A DNA stretch of 9,845 bases from an uncultured Selenomonadales bacterium (GTDB lineage Bacteria; Bacillota_C; Negativicutes; Selenomonadales; Selenomonadaceae): the NCBI GenBank assembly GCA_946407175.1, contig CAMJNB010000021.1:1-9845 (forward strand), read 5' to 3'. The position numbers and the translations under genes were made by a program. Of the stretch, positions 6,701 through 9,845 are shown one piece after another. Below the pieces are notes generated by a model. That model was not told the origin of the DNA and made no database searches. It was given only the letters and a program-made list of their open reading frames with translations. Within the stretch, counting starts at the first letter, position 1. Every line of letters begins with the position of its first letter.

Positions 6701-7120
6701 TTAATCGCTCTGTAAAAATCTGTACGCCGTATTATACATAGAGTTGACGGCACTGTTTTCGGGGATAATGTCCCAGTCAAACGTCTCAACCGGATCTGAA
6801 AGGGCTTCACCGTCAAAAGTGTAGTTTGTAACGGCGCCTACACGAAAATATTTCACGCCGTCGCTAAGTTTAAATTCTTCGCGAAAAATGGTGTACGCCA
6901 CATTCTTATTGCTGCTACGTGACTGTGCAGAAGGTTCTTGCTTGACCAATGCGAAAAAAATTAATTCGCCGTCGGAATCTTTTTCAATCGTAATAGAATC
7001 TGAATCAACGTACCACGTGCCGTAAGCGTTCACTGTAGCGTAGCGCCAAGTTTCAGCGTGTACCGTCGTCATAAGTGCAAGTGCGAATAAAAATATCAGC
7101 GTCGTAAAAATTTTTTTCAT
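6701..7120 (-). CDS. Small secreted protein, surface-adhesin-E-like (paralogue 1)
   Basis: A 139-residue protein with a clear signal peptide: KK, a hydrophobic core and a cleavage site after VHA (residue 22). The mature part begins ETW and has the layout W...(W/F)(Y/F)xDxDS(I/V)T...F.A..K, ending W..IP..S....MY..A...L. This resembles small exported proteins of the surface-adhesin protein E type. The resemblance is from memory and moderate, and no function is proven. The ATG at 7118-7120 is chosen because GGAAGGG lies 8 nt upstream; the GTG at 7129 would overlap that site. The neighbouring upstream gene is a paralogue with a nearly identical signal peptide and Shine-Dalgarno region but a diverged mature part. 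The gap between them holds a heptad array. The protein probably acts in the periplasm or on the outer surface. Confidence 0.8.
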   Translation of the reverse strand: MKKIFTTLIFLFALALMTTVHAETWRYATVNAYGTWYVDSDSITIEKDSDGELIFFALVKQEPSAQSRSSNKNVAYTIFREEFKLSDGVKYFRVGAVTNYTFDGEALSDPVETFDWDIIPENSAVNSMYNTAYRFLQSD

Positions 7121-7145
7121 CGTCAACACCCTTCCTACAATTTAA

Positions 7146-7173
7146 CCGCTAACAGCTAAAGGCTAACTGCTAC
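7146..7173. repeat. Heptanucleotide repeat array A2 (TTAGCNN on the minus strand)
   Basis: Plus-strand units are ccgctaa, cagctaa, aggctaa and ctgctac, in exact 7-bp register. On the minus strand these read GTAGCAG, TTAGCCT, TTAGCTG, TTAGCGG. The first minus-strand unit supplies the TAG stop (7170-7172) of the upstream secreted-protein gene, and the rest fills the spacer before the Shine-Dalgarno of the next gene. Confidence 0.72.
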
Positions 7174-7586
7174 TTTAAATATTTTAACGCGTGGTCGTAC
7201 ATAACCTCGCCTATACTGCCTTGCGGAATTTCTTGCCAAGGAGATTTAAGGTCGTCGGAACCTATTAAACCTTCCGCGCCGTAGATTTTTGAAGAGACGC
7301 TGGCAATAAATTTTTTGCCGTCCTTATTGTTAAAAGCACAGACAGAAATTATATAATGCGCGGGATTTTTCGCGGCGTTGCGCCATTCGTCGGTAAATTC
7401 GGTTTTAAAAGCGGCGTGAAAGGTTTTAACGTCGCCTTCCGTGCTTTTCAGCGTCACCGAATCTGCGTCGATAAAAAATTGGTCGCCGAAATTATCAGCG
7501 CCGAGATTTACCCAATTTTCAGCGTGCACCGTCGTCATAAGTGTGAACGCGAATAAAAATGCCACTGCCATAAAAATCTTTTTCAT
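7170..7586 (-). CDS. Small secreted protein, surface-adhesin-E-like (paralogue 2)
   Basis: A 138-residue exported protein with signal peptide MKKIFMAVAFLFAFTLMTTV and cleavage after VHA (residue 22). The mature chain starts ENW and carries FFIDADSVTL (37-46) and a C-terminal W..IP.GSIGEVMYDHALKYL, matching paralogue 1 at the same positions. The start ATG (7584-7586) has AAAGGG 8 nt upstream; an upstream in-frame GTG at 7595 overlaps that site and is rejected. There is one cysteine (83). The stop TAG falls within a heptad repeat. It lies 35 bp downstream of the flavoprotein gene, also across a heptad array, and is probably cotranscribed. Family assignment is by resemblance only; the role in envelope or adhesion is inferred. 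Confidence 0.8.
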   Translation of the reverse strand: MKKIFMAVAFLFAFTLMTTVHAENWVNLGADNFGDQFFIDADSVTLKSTEGDVKTFHAAFKTEFTDEWRNAAKNPAHYIISVCAFNNKDGKKFIASVSSKIYGAEGLIGSDDLKSPWQEIPQGSIGEVMYDHALKYLK

Positions 7587-7600
7587 AATAAACACCCTTT

Positions 7601-7642
7601 CTACAAGCTACCAGCTAAAAGCTACCGGCTAACACCTAAACC
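7601..7642. repeat. Heptanucleotide repeat array A3 (CTANNNG on the plus strand)
   Basis: Six consecutive plus-strand 7-mers start with CTA: ctacaag, ctaccag, ctaaaag, ctaccgg, ctaacac, ctaaacc (7601-7642). On the minus strand they read as TAG-starting units with cores such as TAGCTTT and TAGCTGG. The unit at 7622-7628 provides the TAG stop (7622-7624) of the flavoprotein gene. The array therefore spans its last codons (GLGVSR) and the spacer to the next gene. Confidence 0.78.
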
Positions 7643-8887
7643 TGCCGCATTGCCCATAGCCCAAGCCGCCTGTAAATTAAAGCCGCCTGTAAAGCCGTCA
7701 ATGTCGGCAACTTCGCCTACAATAAATAAATTTTTAACCAACTTCGACTCCATAGTTTTTGGATTAATTTCCTTCACGTCAACGCCGCCGGAAGTTACAA
7801 TAGCCTCTGCAAGCGGTCTTGTTCGTGTCACGGTTAAAGGCACGCCGCGCAGATTTTCTACTAACCTTCGGCGTTCTTCCTTCGTCACGGCGTCAACCTT
7901 TTTATCTTCGTCAATGTAAGATAAATCTAAAATCGGCGGAATTAATTTTGCCGGTAAAAGTTCAACCAGCGCGTTTTTAATTGATTTATGTTTGAACTTT
8001 TGAAAGTCACGTAAAAGCCGCGCGTCGAGTTGCTCCGGCGTCAGCGCAGGTTTTAAATTTATCACAAGTTCGACGAAAGATTTTTCCGCTAAAAGTTTCG
8101 CGGCGGTACGGCTTAACGTCAAGATTATCGGTCCCGATACGCCGAAATGAGTAAATAACATTTCGCCGAATTGCTCTTCAACGGCTTTACCGTCCGCCTT
8201 TAAAACTGCACGAACATTTTTTAATGAAATGCCTTGCAAGTCTTTTACAAAATCTTCCTCAACTTCCAAAGGTACAAGCGCCGGTAAAATTTTTGTGACG
8301 GTATGACCCAACTGCCGCGCGAATTTAAAGCCGTCGCCTGTCGAGCCGGTAGCAGGATATGACGCGCCGCCGGTAGCCAAAACCACAACGTCCGTGTCGA
8401 TAAATTTTTTGTGAACTTCCACGCCGATAATCTTGCCGCCGTTTGCAAAAATACCGTCAACGCGCGAATTTAATTTTACGTCAACGTCCAAAACTGCCAG
8501 CCGCTTAGTCAGCACTTCAAGCACTTCCGCCGCATTGTCGCTTGCAGGAAAAACCCTGTTGCCGCGTTCAACTTTCGTTTCAAGACCGAGCGTCTCAAAA
8601 AAATTCACGGTATCTTCAGCAGTAAAACTTTTCAAAGCGCTGTAGAGAAATTTGCCGTTGCCGGGAATGTTTTTGACAATTTCATTGACGTCAGCCGCGT
8701 TGGTAAGGTTGCAACGTCCCTTGCCGGTAATGCGCAACTTTCGACCGAGCATATTATTTTTTTCAAAAAGCGTGACAGCCGCGCCGTTTTCTGCCGCACG
8801 AATCGCCGCCATAATGCCCGCAGGACCGCCGCCGATTATTATAGCTTGGAGCTTAGAGCTTGAAGCTTGGAGAGGATTAGTAGTCAT
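7622..8887 (-). CDS. BaiN/HI0933-family NAD(P)/FAD-dependent oxidoreductase
   Basis: A 421-residue flavoprotein with an N-terminal FAD-binding Rossmann motif IIIGGGPAG (16-24). It also has the family's characteristic TGKGRCNLTN (54-63) and VLATGGASYPATGSTGDG (170-187), the mid-region FGEMLFTHFGVSGP (240-253), and a C-terminal FIVGEVADIDGFTGGFNLQ (389-407) that closes the FAD site. Family members are widespread and mostly uncharacterised; relatives include the bile-acid enzyme BaiN, but the substrate here is unknown. The ATG (8885-8887) overlaps the end of the rluB-like gene by 11 bp, with GAGG about 9 nt upstream, so translation is probably coupled. Residues 6-15 (LQASSSKLQA) are a heptad-repeat-encoded insertion ahead of the usual start of the fold. 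The stop codon also lies in a heptad array. Confidence 0.92.
   Translation of the reverse strand: MTTNPLQASSSKLQAIIIGGGPAGIMAAIRAAENGAAVTLFEKNNMLGRKLRITGKGRCNLTNAADVNEIVKNIPGNGKFLYSALKSFTAEDTVNFFETLGLETKVERGNRVFPASDNAAEVLEVLTKRLAVLDVDVKLNSRVDGIFANGGKIIGVEVHKKFIDTDVVVLATGGASYPATGSTGDGFKFARQLGHTVTKILPALVPLEVEEDFVKDLQGISLKNVRAVLKADGKAVEEQFGEMLFTHFGVSGPIILTLSRTAAKLLAEKSFVELVINLKPALTPEQLDARLLRDFQKFKHKSIKNALVELLPAKLIPPILDLSYIDEDKKVDAVTKEERRRLVENLRGVPLTVTRTRPLAEAIVTSGGVDVKEINPKTMESKLVKNLFIVGEVADIDGFTGGFNLQAAWAMGNAAGLGVSR
8842..8876. repeat. Heptanucleotide repeat array B2 (RAGCTTR type) in the first codons of the flavoprotein
   Basis: Plus-strand units tagcttg, gagctta, gagcttg, aagcttg and gagagga run in 7-bp register from 8842 to 8876. 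On the minus strand the array starts 12 nt after the ATG and encodes the LQASSSKLQA segment. It stops exactly before the stop codon of the overlapping upstream gene (8877-8879). Confidence 0.78.
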
Positions 8888-9617
8888 CTATTTTAGCCTC
8901 AACTAATTGATATAATGTTTTAACTTCAGCCGCAGTTAGGTGACGATACTTGCCGACTTTCACGCCGTCCAAAGTCAAACCTGCAAAATTTATGCGCACC
9001 AACTTTTTTACGCCGCAACCTACCGCCGCAAACATTCGCCGAATCTGTCTGTTACGTCCTTCGTGAATGGTAATATCAAGCGTCGCAGAATTTTTATCGG
9101 CGTGCAGTAAATTTATTTCGGCGGGAGCGGTTAAGCCGTCCTCAAGTTCAACGCCGTTTTGGAGTTGCGAAATTTTTTCGGCAGTCAGTTCACCTTCGAT
9201 TTTTACGCGGTACGTTTTCGGCACTTTGAATTTCGGGTGAATAAGGCGGTTCATTAATTCGCCGTCATTAGTCATCAAGATTAAGCCGGACGAATTTAAA
9301 TCCAGCCTGCCGCATGGATAGACGCGCGTAGAAATGTCTTTAACCAGCTCCATGACGGTAGGACAGCCGCGTTTATCTTTCGCCGCAGATAAAAAACCTT
9401 CCGGCTTGTTTAAAAGCAGATAAACTTTTTCCGCGTCAAAGTGTAACTGCTTGCCGTCGACACAAATTTTATTAATCTGCGCGTCCGCCCGTGCGCCCAG
9501 CGTGCTGATAATTTTGCCGTCGACCGTGACACGTCCCGCCGTTATGAAACTTTCTGCCTCACGCCTTGACATTAAACCTGCGCGGCTGATTAATTTTTGC
9601 AAACGCTCTTCACTCAA
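8877..9617 (-). CDS. RluB/RsuA-family rRNA pseudouridine synthase
   Basis: This enzyme isomerises a specific uridine in ribosomal RNA to pseudouridine; RluB-type members act on 23S rRNA and RsuA-type on 16S. From the preferred TTG start (9615-9617) it has 246 residues. An S4 RNA-binding domain covers about the first 60 residues (ERLQKLISRAGLMSRREAE). The catalytic domain has LLNKPEGFLS and the active-site motif YPCGRLDLNSSGL, whose Asp106 (counting from the TTG) is the nucleophile. Later come KTYRVKIEG and the typical HEGRNRQIRRMFAAVG. TTG is chosen because GAGGTGG lies 5 nt before it and the product then begins M-SEERLQK, normal for the family. A GTG at 9626 would add three residues but overlaps the site. 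The gene has its own promoter and heads the minus-strand group. It is closer to RluB by length, but I do not assign the exact target. Confidence 0.92.
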   Translation of the reverse strand: MSEERLQKLISRAGLMSRREAESFITAGRVTVDGKIISTLGARADAQINKICVDGKQLHFDAEKVYLLLNKPEGFLSAAKDKRGCPTVMELVKDISTRVYPCGRLDLNSSGLILMTNDGELMNRLIHPKFKVPKTYRVKIEGELTAEKISQLQNGVELEDGLTAPAEINLLHADKNSATLDITIHEGRNRQIRRMFAAVGCGVKKLVRINFAGLTLDGVKVGKYRHLTAAEVKTLYQLVEAKIDDY

Positions 9618-9645
9618 AATTTCCACCTCGAAAAAGTTTGTCGAA

Positions 9646-9674
9646 ATTATAACGGCGTCAATTTAAATTTGCAA
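9646..9674 (-). promoter_or_regulatory. SigmaA-type promoter for the rluB-like gene and probably the following operon
   Basis: On the minus strand, TTGCAA (9669-9674; 4 of 6 to consensus) is followed by a 17-nt spacer and a perfect TATAAT (9646-9651). The start of transcription would be near 9639, about 20 nt before the TTG start. I see no equally good promoter in the short gaps between the following genes, which fits one long transcript down to the ABC permease. Confidence 0.68.
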
Positions 9675-9687
9675 CATTAATCAGATA

Positions 9688-9816
9688 TTAGTAACCGGTA
9701 AATAAAAAAACGGCGCGGATGTATTCGCTGCGATCTGCCACGTCGGAATTACCGTAACATTGTACGTACGTAAAAGTTTGAATCATAACCAACCCTGCGA
9801 GCAACATCCGCGCCAT
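9688..9816 (-). CDS. Putative 42-residue small hydrophobic protein (may continue beyond the right edge)
   Basis: On the minus strand an ATG at 9814-9816 opens a 42-codon frame ending TAA (9688-9690). The product begins MARMLLAGLVMIQTFTYVQC and ends ADRSEYIRAVFLFTGY. It has a hydrophobic N-terminal stretch (residues 4-18) that could be a membrane anchor or signal-like segment, then a polar part with several charged residues and an aromatic tail. The composition looks protein-like rather than random. No convincing Shine-Dalgarno precedes the ATG. The same frame stays open to the window edge as basic residues RKEKVTKRN, so this ATG could be internal to a longer gene. I do not recognise a named family. 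It lies upstream of the rluB-like promoter on the same strand. Confidence 0.45.
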   Translation of the reverse strand: MARMLLAGLVMIQTFTYVQCYGNSDVADRSEYIRAVFLFTGY

Positions 9817-9845
9817 GTTTCTTTTTGTTACTTTTTCTTTGCGCC

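Noticed and set aside
9451..9666. Plus-strand frame opposite the rluB-like gene, and similar antisense frames opposite cbiG, the flavoprotein, the ATPase and the kinase
   Set aside because: These are frames opposite strongly conserved genes, with no family resemblance and no Shine-Dalgarno sites that I could see.
9680..9700. Sixth heptad array near ATTAGTAACCGGTAA
   Set aside because: The 7-bp register and AGCT core are not kept.

Overview
The window looks like chromosomal DNA from an anaerobic, Gram-negative-type Firmicute, and Negativicutes/Selenomonadales-like is my best guess. The clues are purine-rich Shine-Dalgarno sites and sigmaA-type promoters, together with a Wzt-type polysaccharide exporter ATPase, small secreted adhesin-E-like proteins and the anaerobic cobalamin enzyme CbiG. 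The taxonomic call is an inference from gene content only.

Layout: (1) Positions 1-1753, minus strand: a two-gene surface-polysaccharide unit. A Wzt-like ABC ATPase is followed by the 5' part of a repeat-containing protein of the kind found at the N-terminus of glycosyltransferases, which runs off the left edge. A strong sigmaA promoter (1808-1836) drives it. (2) Positions 1754-2004: a divergent promoter region. (3) Positions 2005-4941, plus strand: one large gene for an unusual membrane protein in which an APC-type amino acid permease is fused to a histidine kinase and a receiver domain. (4) Positions 4936-4994: three 19-21 bp direct repeats filling the gap between two convergent stop codons. 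(5) Positions 4993-9617, minus strand: six closely packed genes that may form one operon. In transcription order they are an RluB-like rRNA pseudouridine synthase, a BaiN/HI0933-family flavoprotein, two paralogous small secreted proteins, cbiG, and an ABC-2 type permease. A promoter lies just upstream of the first gene (9646-9674). (6) Positions 9688-9845: a probable 42-residue small protein gene, possibly continuing past the right edge.

The most unusual non-gene structure is a set of five short arrays with a strict 7-bp period built on AGCT. All lie at borders of minus-strand genes. Three arrays (consensus about KTAGCTN) sit at gene ends and contain the stop codons of the ATPase, one secreted protein and the flavoprotein. 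Two arrays (consensus RAGCTTR) lie inside the first codons of the permease and the flavoprotein, so these unrelated proteins share nearly the same N-terminal peptide, LQA(L/S)SSKLQA. Because 7 is not a multiple of 3, any change in copy number would shift the reading frame.

How the genes relate: the polysaccharide pair fits cell-surface glycan export. The permease-kinase probably couples amino acid transport or sensing to phosphorelay signalling, but no output regulator is present. The six-gene minus-strand group mixes housekeeping (ribosome modification, cobalamin synthesis) with envelope functions and shows no single obvious pathway.
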